Shown here piece after piece: positions 51,963-64,000 of a DNA stretch of 64,000 bases. The stretch spans positions 21,461,098 through 21,525,097 of the forward strand of contig CM070602.1 of NCBI GenBank assembly GCA_036346395.1, read 5' to 3'. Origin of the DNA: Hsuehochloa calcarea. Its lineage: Eukaryota; Streptophyta; Magnoliopsida; Poales; Poaceae. A program made the position numbers and the translations under genes. Every line of letters begins with the position of its first letter. Positions within the stretch are counted from its first letter, which is position 1. Below the pieces are notes generated by a model. That model was not told the origin of the DNA. It saw only the letters and a list, made by a program, of their open reading frames with translations, and ran no database searches.

Positions 51963-54290
51963 GGCTAATTTCGCTAAATCTTTAGTGCATGGACCAGTGC
52001 AGCTAGTTCCAAGTTATGGGTTGGATAATTGAGCTCATGAGGTCTCAATTATCTTGATGCATAGGCCACCATCTTGTCTTCTTGCATAAGAACACATCCG
52101 AGTCCTTACGAGAAGCATTGCAATAGATATCAAAGCTTCAGTGGATATCGGGAAGGACGAGAACTGGAGCTGTGCTCAACCTCTTCTTGAGCTCATTGAA
52201 ACTCTTCTCACAATCAGGGGACCACCCACACTTCTTGTCATTCTTGAGCAACTCTGTCATTGGCTTTGTGATTTTAGAGAAATTCTCGATAAAGCAACGA
52301 TAGTAGCCCGCTAAACCGAGAAAACTCCTCACATCGATTAGCGACTTGGGCTGACCCCATGAGAGCACATCGATGACCTTGCCGGGGCCCACGGCTATGT
52401 CTCTCGCTGAAATAACATGGCCCAAGAATGCCACTTCTTCCAACCAAAACATGCATTTGCCGAACTTCGCATAAAACTAGTGCTCACACAGCTTTCCCAG
52501 CACTAGCTTCAGATGTTCAACATGCTCTTCATCATTCTTAGAGTAGATAAGTATATCATCAATGAATACCACCACAAACTTGCCCAAATACTCCATGAAT
52601 ACCATATTCATAAGATTCATGAACATGACATGAGCATTTGTCAAGCCGAAAGACATGACGGTATACTCTTACAGTCCATAGCGAGTAGAGAAAGTGATCT
52701 TGAAATATCTTCATATCTGATCCTGACTTGGTGATAGCCCAACATCAGATAAATTTTGGAGAATACCCGGGCTCTGGTCAATTGATCGAAAAGGTCGTCG
52801 ATCCGGGGCAACGGGTACTTGTTCTTTACCGTCACTTCATTCAGTGGATAGTAATCGACGCACATCTGTAGAGTCTTGTTCTTCTTCTTCACAAAGATCA
52901 CAAGATATCCCCATGGTGATGAGCTTGGACGGATGAAACCCTTCTCTTGAAGTTCACCAAGTTGCTTCTTCAACTCATCCAATTCATTCGAATGCATCCG
53001 GTACGGCCTCTTCAAAATCGGGGCGGTACCGGGCAGCAACTCGATGACGAACTCGATATGTCGATCAAGGCATCCGAGGAAATTCTTCGGGGAATGCATC
53101 AGAGATGTCACACACCAACTTGCACGCCGAGGTACTCGTAAGGGAGATAAATTTTTTTATCACAATCGATTTGTCCCAAGTATTGGGACAACCAATCCAT
53201 ATCAAGTATAACATCCAAACTCGGTGAATTGAGGGGGATAAGATTTGCCAAAAATCTCACTCCTTCAATTTCAATAGATACGTCCCAACACTCAAGTTCA
53301 GCTCTCATTTCCGACCCCAGAGAGTTAATAATCAAATGGTCATGTATAGGAACAATATGAATATCACCAAGAGCAGCAAAGGATTGTGATATAAAATAAT
53401 GAGAAGCTCTGGAATCGAACAAAATGGTAGCAGTACGAGAGTTGACAAGAAGCGTACCCAACACGACGTCAGGTGCCTCCTACGCTTCCTCGGTCGAGAT
53501 ATGGTTGACTCGACCGCATGCAACCTTCTGAAATTGTTGGACCACCTTCTGAGCTTGGGGATGACCACGTCTGTGCCCTTGCACTTGCCCTTGATTAGGG
53601 CGACTAGCTGCTTCAGCCTGCAACTATTCGCATAGTGACCTTTGTAGTTGCAGAAGAAGCAAGTGACCTCGGCAGCCGGATTGCGGAGGCCACCTTGCTG
53701 TCCCACAGGTGCATATGGTTGAAACACGACCTGCGGAGGGCAAGGTACAAAGGTCTATGGCCTCAATGGCATTAGAGCATGAGGACGGGGCAACGGGACT
53801 TGCTCGAAGCGAGGACGGAGAAGGCTGCCCCCTGTTGATCTCTGGGCCTCCTACTTGCGCTTGCGAGACTCGCCAAATGCTCTCCCCTTGTACTTAGTGA
53901 CAATGACCTTGTTGACCAATGTCTGGAAGTCAGGGAAGTCAACAATAGACAACTTGTTCTGTAGCTCCTCGGACAAGTCAACCATGAACTTCTCCTGCTT
54001 GGCGTCGTCGGTGGGCACATCTTCTGAAGTATACCGAGCCAAATGGTTGAACTCGTGCAAATACTCTGTCACTGACTTACGCCTTTGCTCTAGCACAAGA
54101 AACTATATCTTCTTCAGCTTTATCAAGCCGGCGGGGCGTGGGCTCATCGAAGGCAGTACGAAACTCCTCCTATGTGACGGTACGGTCCGCGGGCTACCTG
54201 GTGAGAAAATTCTCCCACCTTTCGCCAGACAAGATTACAGACATTCACCTGTGAGTTCCAAGGCATGGAAACTCCAGGTCGAATACTCTA
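51963..54290 (-). pseudogene. gypsy gag-protease-RT-RNase H remnant without LTRs
   Basis: From the right: gag with RRKSVTEYLHEFNHLARYTS and KQEKFMVDLSEELQNKL (53851-54096); a CCHC knuckle CFFCNYKGHYANSC (about 53620-53665); protease with ATILFDSRASHYFISQSF (about 53370-53430, where the usual DSGAS has Arg for Gly); RT from about 53060 with HIEFVIELLPGTAPI, SSSPWGYLVIFVKKK and YPLPRIDDLFDQL; the RT palm YxDD region, broken; the thumb VRSFLGLAGYYRCFIENFSK (about 52310); and the start of RNase H, frameshifted, ending near 51963. Integrase and LTRs are missing. Multiple frameshifts and the protease substitution make it inactive. Confidence 0.92.
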
Positions 54291-55309
54291 ACAATTGATA
54301 AGTAAAAACACCCTGGGTTTTAGTTCCAACGAATGGCCTTTCAGTGACGGAACATCATTTGCTATTCTGGATAAGCTAAGGAACTTTAATGCGCCGTCTT
54401 CCATTGAAATGACAACACCCCTGACCACAAAAGATCGTAAATATAGTAATAGTAATATTATTATTCTTGTAAACAAAAAAATCTAGTATCATGTATACAG
54501 TAAATATGATCACGAACAAACACAAGTGAAGCGTTTCATATGGGATAAGCATCTATTAATTAGCCATTCTCAAGTGTTGCTTATGACTAAACTATACATG
54601 TGCACCCCAAGTGTTGTTGTAAGTTGGGTCAATGATCTACTAGGCGCTAGCCACACAAGTTTATGTCCAAAGAAAGGAGCAAGACAGCAAGGATTGCATA
54701 AATATTGATGCTTTTGGTGCATGAGCAGATAAAAGCATTATATTGAAAAAAAGAATGTAAATTAATGCAAATTGAAAGACTCAAACTACATGCAGGAGCG
54801 TGAAATTGGGACGGGGGCATCGATTGAGTCTAAGTCCAGTTTATGTATATATAAAAAATGCAGGAGCATACAAAACTAACTTGTTTTGTGAACAAATAAA
54901 AAAATACCTGTCTTAGCATGCCAACAGAAACATACAAGCCATGGGTTGCATAAGAATAAAAACATAAATAAATCAATTTCCAAGTTTCTTGAAACTGTCG
55001 TTTACATTTTGACACTAATGATAAAGTGATATGCATTTGCAGTGTTTCAATGACAAGGAAAACAAGGTGCACCAAATCTCAGTAGCTAGTGATGGAAGCT
55101 GGCTAAAATTTGTGTAGTGAAGGAAGCTGAAATTTTTTTGCCGGCGGGATTTAATTGTTCTAAATGGAACAAAATATTACCTTGCACCCTTTAACCACTG
55201 AAGACTTGGAAATCTGCAGCAAAAAAATCATGACATGCAAATCAATACTCAAATATTACAGCCCAGTAAAAGGCATAGCAAAAATTGTAACGCAGCAACG
55301 GTGAATTTA
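54291..55309. other. no gene recognised
   Basis: AT-rich, roughly 1 kb. The ORFs present (for example 54830-55075 minus, 81 codons) have no family motifs and no supporting context. Confidence 0.4.
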
Positions 55310-55961
55310 CACTACTACAGAGAGGATTATTATAGACAATTCCAAACCGTCATCACAGATGGTTTTTGAACCGTTCAAATTTATGTGTCTGTGATGATGT
55401 AAGGACATCACAGACGATTTTTTAACTGTCTGTGAAAAAGTTATCACATACGGTTCTAAACAATAATCGTCTGTGAAAAATCTATCACATACGGTTCAGA
55501 ACCGTTTATGATAGCTTTTTTCACAGATGGGTATTGTTTAGAACCGTATGTGATAGTTTTTTCTATTACAAAAAATTTGAGCCAAACCAATCAATTACTG
55601 GACAGTTGGACCCGAGTATCTGCATATGGTTGATTACACAATCTGGAATGAAAGAAAACTCAAAATGGATGGCGAACGAATGGCGAAAACGGGTGCTGAA
55701 GCTTCGGATGTTGTTTTGAGGCTCTAAACGATATTTTTGGGGTTTCACTTTGTCTAGAGCCTTCTAAGCCTCGTGAATTAATCTAATATGAGTTTTCGTT
55801 AGCTTTTCAACGAGCCAAAAACATCGCAATCCGAGTTCGTACGCAAAAGTTATAGCTGTTCAACCGGACAGTGCGCGATCTGAGGTGGAGGCTGGGGGCA
55901 AAAGTTATTGTTTAGAACTGTCTGTGATGAGGCGTTTAATATAGTATGTTTTGTAGTAGTG
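55310..55961. mobile_element. non-autonomous mini-CACTA, TSD TTA
   Basis: 652 bp with CACTACTACAGAG at the left and TTTGTAGTAGTG at the right, flanked by TTA (55307-55309 and 55962-55964). Subterminal units ATCACAGACG, ATCACATACGGTT and AACCGTATGTGAT fill 55370-55560 and recur near 55915. The interior (55566-55900) is non-coding. It would need TnpD from an autonomous CACTA. Confidence 0.94.
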
Positions 55962-55964
55962 TTA

Positions 55965-57118
55965 GCAATTGCACTATTTATTGCTGAAAATATAGCCAAT
56001 GAAAAGTTGTGTTGATCGAAGGAATTCATGCGTAGTTTGGCCAAACTTGTGAGGTGGTTCATTTAACTTCTACTGTCAATACTAAGGATTCTAACGTGTC
56101 AATTTTATGTCTTGGTTGGTTTGCTCCAACGCAAGTGTGCTTAAATGAGTATGATTTTGTACAGAAAAGCCAAAGTAAGTTTCTCGTGCTTCTGGCACTT
56201 CTACAGTGAACTTCAAGCAAATTACCGTCATAAGCCACTCGAAGAAGACCATCACAGCACGGAAAAAATGGCGCAACCCTTGCTCCTCGTTCCTTCACGT
56301 TGATCAGCCACCGCCCTGGTCTCTCCGCCGGATGTCGGTGCATGTCACCTGTCGCCTCCGCTGGTGCATTTCGGAAGAATTTTTTTTTTAACAATATGTA
56401 TATAATCCATCGTCAGGCCAATTTAGTTTAGTCAAATTCATCTATAAGACTCATTATTGCTGTCTACTACTAGTTACGATACTACTTAACGAGACAACGA
56501 CTTTAATTGTATGACGGTGAAGCACGAAACAGCAGACAAGGCGATGAGACGCTGGTGCGTCGCAGGCTTACCTTCAATTAATAGAGCATTATAATAAGAT
56601 ATACAAATTGGTGTAGAGGCATTGATCCTTCAATTAATAGAGCATTATAATCGGTAAGTAGCACTTTTATGAACCTAATGCATGTTGCAAGGATATCAAA
56701 CAGTCGACGCTCTACAGCCTGATTACCCATTTGTTATACTGTTCAGTTATAAATTGATAACAGAAAGATGATGTAAGTGCGTAGAATTTCACTTTAGCTA
56801 CTATTGAGATATGTAGTCGAGCTAGCAACTAGGGAAAAAATGGATGGGCATACTGGACATGATACTGTGATTGAGTACTCACGATTTTGCCGTAAGAAAA
56901 GAATAATGTAGCTGGTTAAGACTGTAGAGATGGATCCCATGCATTGTCTCCCAGGCCTAAAGGAAAGCTTATCTTCTGATTTTTTGCCAGCAAGCATGGA
57001 TTTAATGTCAATGTTAGATTTTTCTTGCAATGTTCTAATCTTTTTTCATTATCTTTTTTGAGTAAAAGCCTAAGTCTTTTTAAATAATCTTTTTCCCAAA
57101 TGTTCCTTTGTAGTCATT
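55965..57118. other. intergenic DNA; possible exon-like segment on the minus strand at 56905-57030
   Basis: Mostly unassigned. A minus-strand frame near 56905-57030 (QEKSNIDIKSMLAGKKSE, LSFRPGRQCMGS) has coding-like composition, but I recognise no family. A 25-bp direct repeat CCTTCAATTAATAGAGCATT... occurs at 56571 and 56627. Confidence 0.35.
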
Positions 57119-57655
57119 GCTATTGACAAGGGTGGTCCCATCTATAGAGCGAGGCTGGGTGGTCGTCCGAGGTAGCCGGCACCGGCGACCCCCCACCTCC
57201 CGACGCCAGCGGTCCCTGCTCCCTTGTTTCTTCGGCTTCTGTCTTCGCTAGCGTGTCTCCCATGCCCAAACCAAATCCAAACTGCCAAGTGCCAAGCCAA
57301 AGGAAGGCTTACGCCCAGGCCCAGCTAAGCCCATCTCACCAAATCACCAATACACTGGCTGGCTCGATTGCTCATTTGGTATTCCTCACTTCCCCCAATT
57401 TGCAAACTCCAAGTCTCCACTCTCACTCTCCAACCCTAGGTGAGGGCGCGAGCCGGCAGGCGGCAGCGCGGCAGGTGGTAGCTCGGCAAGTGGCACCGTG
57501 GCAGGCCAGCCCGGTAGGGTGAAAGCAGGCATGGCGACGCCGGCACGTCTGTAAGCAAGGCCAGAGGGGGGCGTGGGGGGATAGCGGTTGAGCAGCGTGC
57601 TTCTATCGCCGGCAGGCAGCAGGCACGACGACGCCAGCGCATCTGTGAGCAAGGT

Positions 57656-60600
57656 CGTAACATACCAATTTTCTGAGCTTTTAAAAATCTTTTATTAGTT
57701 AGTAGTCGGAAAATTCGTCATTTGGATTTTATTCTAATTTTAATTATAGCTTAATATGGACTTTTAGCATAAAAAGTTAATATGATTAATTCCAATATCA
57801 ACCATTTTCAAAACTATTTTATTTATATTCTATGGGCTTGGATATATTTTCTAGAATTTTCTAGAATTTTTTTTGAGTTCATTTGCTATTTGGATTTTTG
57901 GTATTTTCTAAAAATAAAAACTAAATTAAAATCTCAGAATAGTATTTGGGCCAAAACCCAAACCCTATTCCCGCCAAATTTCATCATCAGCGGCCATGGC
58001 CGCTCAAGCCTTCCACCCCTCGACTAACATGCGGGCCCCGCATGTCAGTGTCCTCTCTCTCTCTTCAGCCACACGTCCGCGCCGATCCCACCAGTAAGCC
58101 GCGCCAGCGTCGGTTGCTACGCGTCTTCGCCCGAGCCACCTTTGCTGACCTGTGGACCCCACCAAATCCCTGTTCTTCATCCCCGAGTCGGTTGAGATAC
58201 GAACTCTGCCGCCGTGTTAAAATCGGACACCTCCGTCGCCTGCCGCTATAGCCTATTTAAGGCCTTGGCGTGCGCGTCACGAGGATCACCTCAGCCTCCG
58301 CCACCTTTCCCCCAAAGCCAGAAACCTTAGAGCGCCGCCTCTTCGCCGAAATTGGAGCTTTTGCCCTAGCGCCGCTAGAGCTTCTTCGCCGGATTCCACG
58401 CCGTCGGTGAGCTCCAGCAGTCATCAAGCACATCTTCGAGTCTGCCGCGTCACGGGCTACCTGATGCGATCACTCTTCTTCCCAGAGGAACCCTAGTTTG
58501 TCGTTGCCTCCTCAAGCGCCGCTCCGCCGCTTATTGCGTCGTAGCCGTCATTTTGGTCACCGCCGGCGGGTCTCGACCGCGTCATCTTGTTCACTGTGTC
58601 GAGTTTGTCCAGATGCGCACTTTCGCCACTATCGAGCCACCGCCGTTCGCGGATCGAGTTCACTGGAGTCTCACGGCATTCGGCCGCCGTGGACGTCCAC
58701 GTTGGCAGCCATATCAACGGCCTTACTTGCGTATCGTCCTACGTGGTCTGAGTTAGCCGCCGCATCAGCGCCTGCGTAACATATCCAAACCCAAATCCTA
58801 AACCCAACTCTCGGTATATCTGTTTCACCATGCACGAAGCCACTGTCTCGTGGGACCCACCTATCTGGGTGACTGTTCCATAGACCCGTGCACCCGCAGA
58901 CCCACGAGCTGAGTCCGTGGACCGAGTCTATAGACCCTGGGCCCCACATGTCAGTGTCTCAGCTATTTTTCTGGGATTTATTTTAATTCCAAAACTCCCT
59001 TGCTGACGTCATAATCCAAATTTTCAATAGAAAAATAATTCAAAAATTCTCGTAATTCCAATTTAGGGTATTTTCTTTAGTTTTGATCTTCCAAAGGCCA
59101 TATCTTCTTCATCCGAACTCCGATTGAGCCCATTCAAATTCCTAAATTTATCTAATTTGAGCTCTATTTATTTGATATTTTTATTTAATTTTTGAAGTTT
59201 GTTTTGTCTTTCTTATTTATTTATTTCATTTGATTTGCGAGTAGACGTTAATTCTTCGGGGACTTTTGAAGAAGGAGTGCACCAAGATCAATACTAGTAC
59301 CTAGACCTATTCCAAGGCAAGTTATACCTTTGATCATATTGCACCCAGTTTTTAAATTATTGTATTTTACTTTAAGTATTTATTTAAATACTTTTGGGTT
59401 TAGTTATTAATCCAATTTGTTACATTCACCTTGTCTATTATTATGTCATGATCTTTTGTCACCTTAGGTTGGTTCATTACTAGTTGGTATTATCATAGCA
59501 CCAACATGGGTTGGTTAGATACGAGTATATTGTATAGTCATACTACGAGTCATCATTTCATGTGAGTTGCAAATATAAATGTGACTAAGTGATTATGGAA
59601 CTTTGTGTAAAACTGTGTGCGAATTGTGCTATTACTCGTTGATGGCATGTGTTGCACTTAACCAACAGGGTGGGAAAAGATTTAGACTGAGGTAAGTGGT
59701 GGATATTGTGTGATATAGTGGAAGCTGTGTGCATGAGAATATTGGTCTGTGTGACATAGTTAGAAATTAAAATTCTTGCCTTGGTCAATTAATGACTTAA
59801 CTTTATGCATCATTGAACTGGGCCTTCTGTACAACCACATGCATGATGGGATGGACCTAACTTATTAGGTTATGGAATCTTGACATTGATTACTCAAGCT
59901 GATAGGTTAGGCTGTGTGCGAGGGTGGAGATGTGTTTCTGTCTCAGTAACGACTCACATCATGGGACGGTTCGCCGCTTCCCTGTCCAATGGTGTGTGTC
60001 GTACCATGAGCTGTGTGCATAAATTGAATGACGGTAAAGCACATTGGGAGTGTCAATGCTTGAGATGAAGTTTTTGAAAGGTTTTGTTATGATTAGTGCT
60101 AGCTACACTGATTATATCGTATGGGTAAAGTGTACAACCTCTGCAGAGTGTTAATCAATCTATTCGAATAGTCGCGTCTGCGGTCATGGACATGCTCGGG
60201 AATTTCACACTAGGGTTAGATTTTCATAAAACATTTGGGAAGGGACAGTTGTGTGGCTTAATCCTGTGGTTGTGTGAAAGAATCTGATTAGACTTTGTGT
60301 CCTTTGTAAAAATAGATGTTAAACTATTATTATTTATTTGTTTTAAAATTAAGTTTTCAATATATTATTTGTATTCAATTGTAAATGTTGCTTTATTAAA
60401 AATAACCACAGAAGCCATTCCTTTGGAATAAGCCATCATCTATAAATTGCATTCGTGGTTTGACTTGCAAGTATGGTTGTGTACTCACGCTTACTGCAAA
60501 CATTCAACAGAAGTGGATGAGTATTCGCCTGCATTTGAGGAGGAGTTCTGCGAAGGTGCTGGTCATTAGGGTCTTGATCCCAGTCGGTTGCCTGTGGCGA

Positions 60601-60850
60601 ATTGATGGGATTCAGCTGGAGTTTATTTGTTTCGCTGCTTATTTCTCTATTGCTAGCACTGCGAGGCTTAATAAATGTAAACTCGACCATAAGGTTAAAA
60701 CCATTATTTGCTATTCAAATTACTCGCTTATGCTATTATTTAGTTTATGTAGATTTATTTTTATCTATGTTGACACTATGTGCATTAGCATGATCCGAGA
60801 CTAGTGCATAATACATAGAGTGTCCAGAATTATATTTTTGGGTCCCAACA
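57656..60850 (+). mobile_element. solo gypsy LTR, about 3.2 kb, distant relative of 1457-4556
   Basis: Begins (C/T)GTAACATACC and ends GGGTCCCAACA. It shares with the 1457 family the overall plan (AT-rich start, GC-rich core, CCTTAGGTTGGTT with ATTACTAGTTGG near 59463) and the box ACAACCTCTGCAGAGTGTTA (60133) with CTATTCGAATAG (60159). It contains CTATTTAAGGCC (about 58250), a probable TATA region. No clear 5-bp TSD was found (AAGGT left, GGGGG right), so the exact ends may be off or the TSD lost. It has no internal pol or PBS. Confidence 0.8.
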
Positions 60851-61039
60851 GGGGGACAGCGGCGTCGACATCTCCACATTGGTGTGGTGAGGCCTTGCCG
60901 TGAGGCGTGAGCCACTGAGCAGTGAGGGCTTGTCAGCTTCGACAGCTCGGCTCGGCCAGAAGCCTAGAAGGTAGAAGGCTGAGAAAGAGAAAGTGAGAAG
61001 GGCAGGTAGCCAGGTAGAAAATAGAAATCAAGAATCAAG

Positions 61040-63043
61040 ATGGCTCCTCCTAAGTCGAAAGGCAAAGGTAAGAATTGGATTGTGAATGCCTAAATTGAAT
61101 GGTGAATACTGTGAATTTGTGATGTGTGATACTCACTGAATCAGTGAACTATGAATCTGAATCACTGTTATGTATAAATGTATAATTGATTATTGATGAA
61201 TGAATATGATGATGTGTGAATTTGATAGTGTCATGGTGAATTGGTGACACTGATGTATAATTGATGGTGAATTATATGGTGATTGGTTGATTACTTGATT
61301 TGCTAGATTCGAAGAGCTATTTTACTATGGCATCGTCGAGTAGGTCGACCCCAAGAACAGGTGCAAGCGAGAATGTTGTGGTAGCTACAGAAGAGCAAGT
61401 ACTACCATTTGAAGCTGTCAATGTTAAAGATGCACAAGTAGCACAACAACCACAACCGTAGGAAGAAACTGAAGGTATTAAGGATTTTAACTCGGATGTT
61501 CATATTGTTGCCGATCCAACACTTCGTATACCAATTGAGGAATTCCATCTAGATATTAGAGATCAAGAAACTGCAGGTTTGTGAACAACAAAGGGAAAGT
61601 CATTGAAAGATTTTTGGGTCTTAAACATGTCAAAGATACAACAGCAAATGCATTGAAGAGAGCTTTGGTTACTATGCTTAGTAAGCATAATTTACCTATT
61701 GCTAGAATACGATGGCAGGGATATGATGGAACTTCCAATATGAGAGGTGAATTCAATGGCCTTCAAAAACAGATTCGCGACATCAACCTGTGTGCTTTCT
61801 ATGTCCATTGGTTTGCCCATCAGCTGCAGTTGGTAGTTGTTACTGTCACAAGTTGTTGTTCATCTATTAGGATTTTTTCAACTATGTGACTTTGATTGTG
61901 CCACAACTAGTGCGTCTTGCAAAAGGGGGATGTATTGGCCGAGAAGCATCGTAAGAATATTTTGGATAGGTTGGAGAGTGGTGAGATCTTTAAAGGTAGA
62001 GGGAAGCATCATGACACTGTCTTGGCTAGACCTGGAGATACTAGATGGGGCTCTCATTACAAAACCTTAGTCTGCATTGAGTCAATGTGGGAGGTAGTGG
62101 TGGAGGTGCTCAAATTTGTGCGTGAAGATGGGTGTCAACCAGGTCCAGCAGCAGGATTGATGCATTATATGGAGAGTTTTTACTTTGTGTTTATTATGAA
62201 GATGATGTTGAAAGTATTTCACATTACAAATGAGTTATCTCTTATGTTGCAAAGGAAGAATCAAAATATTGTTCAGGCCATGTCATTGCTTGTTGATGTC
62301 AAAACATGTTTGATCAGCTTGAGGAACCATGGTTGGGAGCCTCTATTTGCAAAAGTCAAAATATTTTGCGATGCAAACAAGATTCTAGTACCAAATATGG
62401 ATGAAACGATACCAAGATGGGGCCGATCAAGGCTAGATAGGGTCACGGTCACTCAAGATCACCATTATCGTGTTGATACTTTCTTTACTGTTGTTGATGC
62501 TATTAATACAGAGATGGATCATCGCTTCAATGAGGTATCTTCGGAGTTACTTGTTTGCTTTCTTATATTGATCCAAGAGACTCATTCTCTAAGTTTGATA
62601 TGGATAAGATTGCTCGACTTGCGGAGATCTATGATACAAATTTCTCAACTGCTGATCGTGCAACTATAAGGGATCAACTTGAAACCTTCATTCTTCATGT
62701 CCGAAGAATTGATGATTTCATTGTTTGTCATGATTTTGCAAGTTTGGACATCAAGATGGTTGAAATAGAAAGATATATTGTTTTTCCATTGGTATACCGC
62801 CTCATTGAGTTAGCATTAATCCTACCAGTGGCAACACCATCCGTTGAAAGAGTCTTTTAGGCTATAAATATTATTAAGACCGATTTGCACAATAGACAAT
62901 CCGATGAGTGGCTCAATGACTTGATGATATGCTACATCAAGCAGGAGATATTTAAAGGACTTGATCATGATAGAATTAATTAAAAAATTCAAGCCATGAA
63001 ATCTCAGAGAATTAAATTGTCTCGGCCTCCTATACGTAATTAG
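61040..63043 (+). pseudogene. hAT transposase (TTF-type) remnant
   Basis: Exon 1 is 61040-61067 (MAPPKSKGK, then GTAAG); exon 2 starts after TTTGCTAG at about 61308 (DSKSYFTMASSSRS). TAG at 61459-61461 interrupts it, and the TTF zinc finger and first catalytic segment are deleted near 61570. The catalytic region follows: RIRWQGYDGTSNMRGEFNGL (about 61707), CAFYVHWFAHQLQL (about 61790), a frameshift at about 61880-61915, then AEKHRKNILDRLE and ARPGDTRWGSHYKTL (about 62025). A second frameshift is near 62560. The hAT dimerisation domain LILPVATPSVERVF is at about 62815, with TAG directly after (62858-62860), then NIIKTDLHNRQSDEWL. The frame ends near 63043. It would bind and cut the hAT ends if intact. 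Confidence 0.92.
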
Positions 63044-63361
63044 TACTTTAGTGGTATGTCTTTCCGTTTGTCATGTTCAAAAAAATTATGATTTATGATT
63101 AATTAATCTAAATATTCACCGTCCATCTACTTTTGACAGGTTATTATTAGTAATTCAATAATTTGGTATTTTGGTGGAAAATTGTTATGTAAACTTTATT
63201 GATGATGTATATTTTCTAAATTTGACCTATCTTTGTATGTTCACATGATGCGGATTGTAGTTTTGATATCCTTTTAGTGTTATATGCTCTATTGAAAGTG
63301 ATTGCAATGTGTTATTCCACCCAACCTAAAATCCAATCCTGGGTCCGCCACTGGCTATTGA

Positions 63362-63439
63362 TACCCAAATGCATGAGGACGAAGAAAGTGGTGAAGAGGA
63401 CAACGAAGATTATGTTGATGTTAAGACCTCACTTATTGA
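63362..63439 (+). other. exon-like flank split by the hAT insertion
   Basis: Joined across the hAT TSD, the sequence reads from a possible acceptor CCTTTGTAG (57103-57111) into an open acidic frame (HEDEESGEEDNEDYVDV, 63371-63420). It may be an exon of a gene or of an older element; unrecognised. Confidence 0.35.
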
Positions 63440-64000
63440 TACTACTACAAAAGGCTAATACTAGACGTCTCATCACAGACCGGTTGACCAAAACCGTTAG
63501 TATTAAAAATAATCACAGACGGTTTTGGTTTAGTGACCGTCTATGTTACTAGCTATGCTAAATACCATATGTGAAGAGGTAATATCACAGACGGTTCATG
63601 TTGAAGAACTATCTTTGATATTACCAAAATTCACAGACGATTATTGATTAGAACCGTCTGTAATGAGAAACAACTGGTTAGTCAATTCCGACCAGTTCCT
63701 CGGCATTGATCTTTTAAAGTCGTCAAAATTGATCTCCAACGGAAGAAAGCAGAAGATATGTAATCCGGTTTGCATCTTGTTCCGTATGTGTAACTTCACC
63801 GCCTTTGATGTGTAACTTTCGATCAACAGAAGAAAGCAGAAGTACTTCACTTGATCGGAAGTTACACATCATAGACAGTGAAGTGCTCACCTAATCGTAG
63901 GGATATTCTTCTACCAATTTCTTGAAGACTTCAAATCCATATACCAAACTGACTTTCTGACCACCTTAATTGAAGCTATATTCCATGGATTTTGTTCTTT
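63440..64000. mobile_element. start of another CACTA element, right end outside window
   Basis: The left end TACTACTACAAAAGGC (first C changed to T) is followed by CTAATACTAGACG and subterminal units ATCACAGACGGTT, AACCGTCTG and similar up to about 63665, as in 31891-32280. DNA from 63666 to 64000 is non-coding leader-like sequence with repeated AGAAGAAAGCAGAAG (two copies). Confidence 0.8.

Larger units (their letters stand above)
57127..63353 (+). mobile_element. hAT DNA transposon, TSD GCTATTGA, containing a solo LTR
   Basis: Exact 8-bp duplications GCTATTGA at 57119-57126 and 63354-63361. The left end CAAGGGTGGTCCCATC and the minus-strand reading of the right end CAGTGGCGGACCCAGG are imperfect inverted repeats; GGTTGGGTGG or GGCTGGGTGG follows in both about 25 bases in. 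The interior has a transposase remnant (61040-63043) and an inserted gypsy solo LTR (57656-60850). The 8-bp TSD and the C-terminal domain identify hAT. Confidence 0.95.

Noticed and set aside
56059..56394. 111-codon minus-strand ORF
   Set aside because: No family resemblance and another overlapping ORF on the opposite strand; not supported.

Overview
The window is plant nuclear DNA from a grass (Poaceae); the genus cannot be fixed from the sequence alone. The evidence is GC-rich monocot-style coding DNA (44921-45388), plant intron signals, fragments of a plant TOR kinase gene and a plant HMGB gene, and typical grass transposable elements: Ty3/gypsy with 3.1-kb LTRs, several Ty1/copia lineages, En/Spm-type CACTA, hAT with the MAPPKSKGK-type leader, and a Harbinger-like Pack element. 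There are no bacterial operons, rRNA or tRNA genes, and no CRISPR array. Nearly everything is nested, decayed transposons. I see one plausible host gene.

Layout. 1-16420: the 5' part of a minus-strand copia element (LTR 14623-16420, PBS, gag). Its gag is split by a complete gypsy element (1457-14107, TSD GGTGG). The gypsy element itself holds a solo LTR (5374-7153, TSD TTGGA) of the same family as the host copia. 16421-18600: LTR-like DNA with palindrome arrays and minisatellites. 19135-24560: a copia pol remnant, a MITE, a fold-back element and a deleted copia with TSD ATAAC. 25204-27123: exons of a TOR pseudogene on the minus strand. 27183-30440: a minus-strand copia with most of pol. 30440-42837: the 3' end and LTR of a plus-strand copia, broken by a 10.2-kb CACTA element (31891-42047, TSD TAT) that carries a decayed TnpD transposase and an Ulp1-like protease gene. 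42907-44471: a Harbinger-like element that captured HMGB exons. 44921-45388: the probable host gene. 45819-51815: a hAT remnant interrupted by a gag-only LTR retroelement (46187-51001) with a long unrecognised ORF. 51963-54290: a gypsy gag-pol remnant. 55310-55961: a mini-CACTA. 57127-63353: a second hAT (TSD GCTATTGA) holding a 3.2-kb solo LTR. 63440-64000: the start of another CACTA.

The elements do not form a joint pathway. The autonomous proteins are all broken, so present mobility would depend on copies elsewhere. The items most worth following are: the gag-only retroelement, whose gag and a 519-codon unknown domain lie almost entirely in one open frame; the composite CACTA with an internal block of subterminal repeats; the HMGB-capturing element; palindrome arrays inside unrelated LTRs; a ~31-bp mobile-looking repeat; and the strikingly uneven divergence between the two gypsy LTRs. 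All calls rest on reading the sequence and on recognised motifs; no database search was run.
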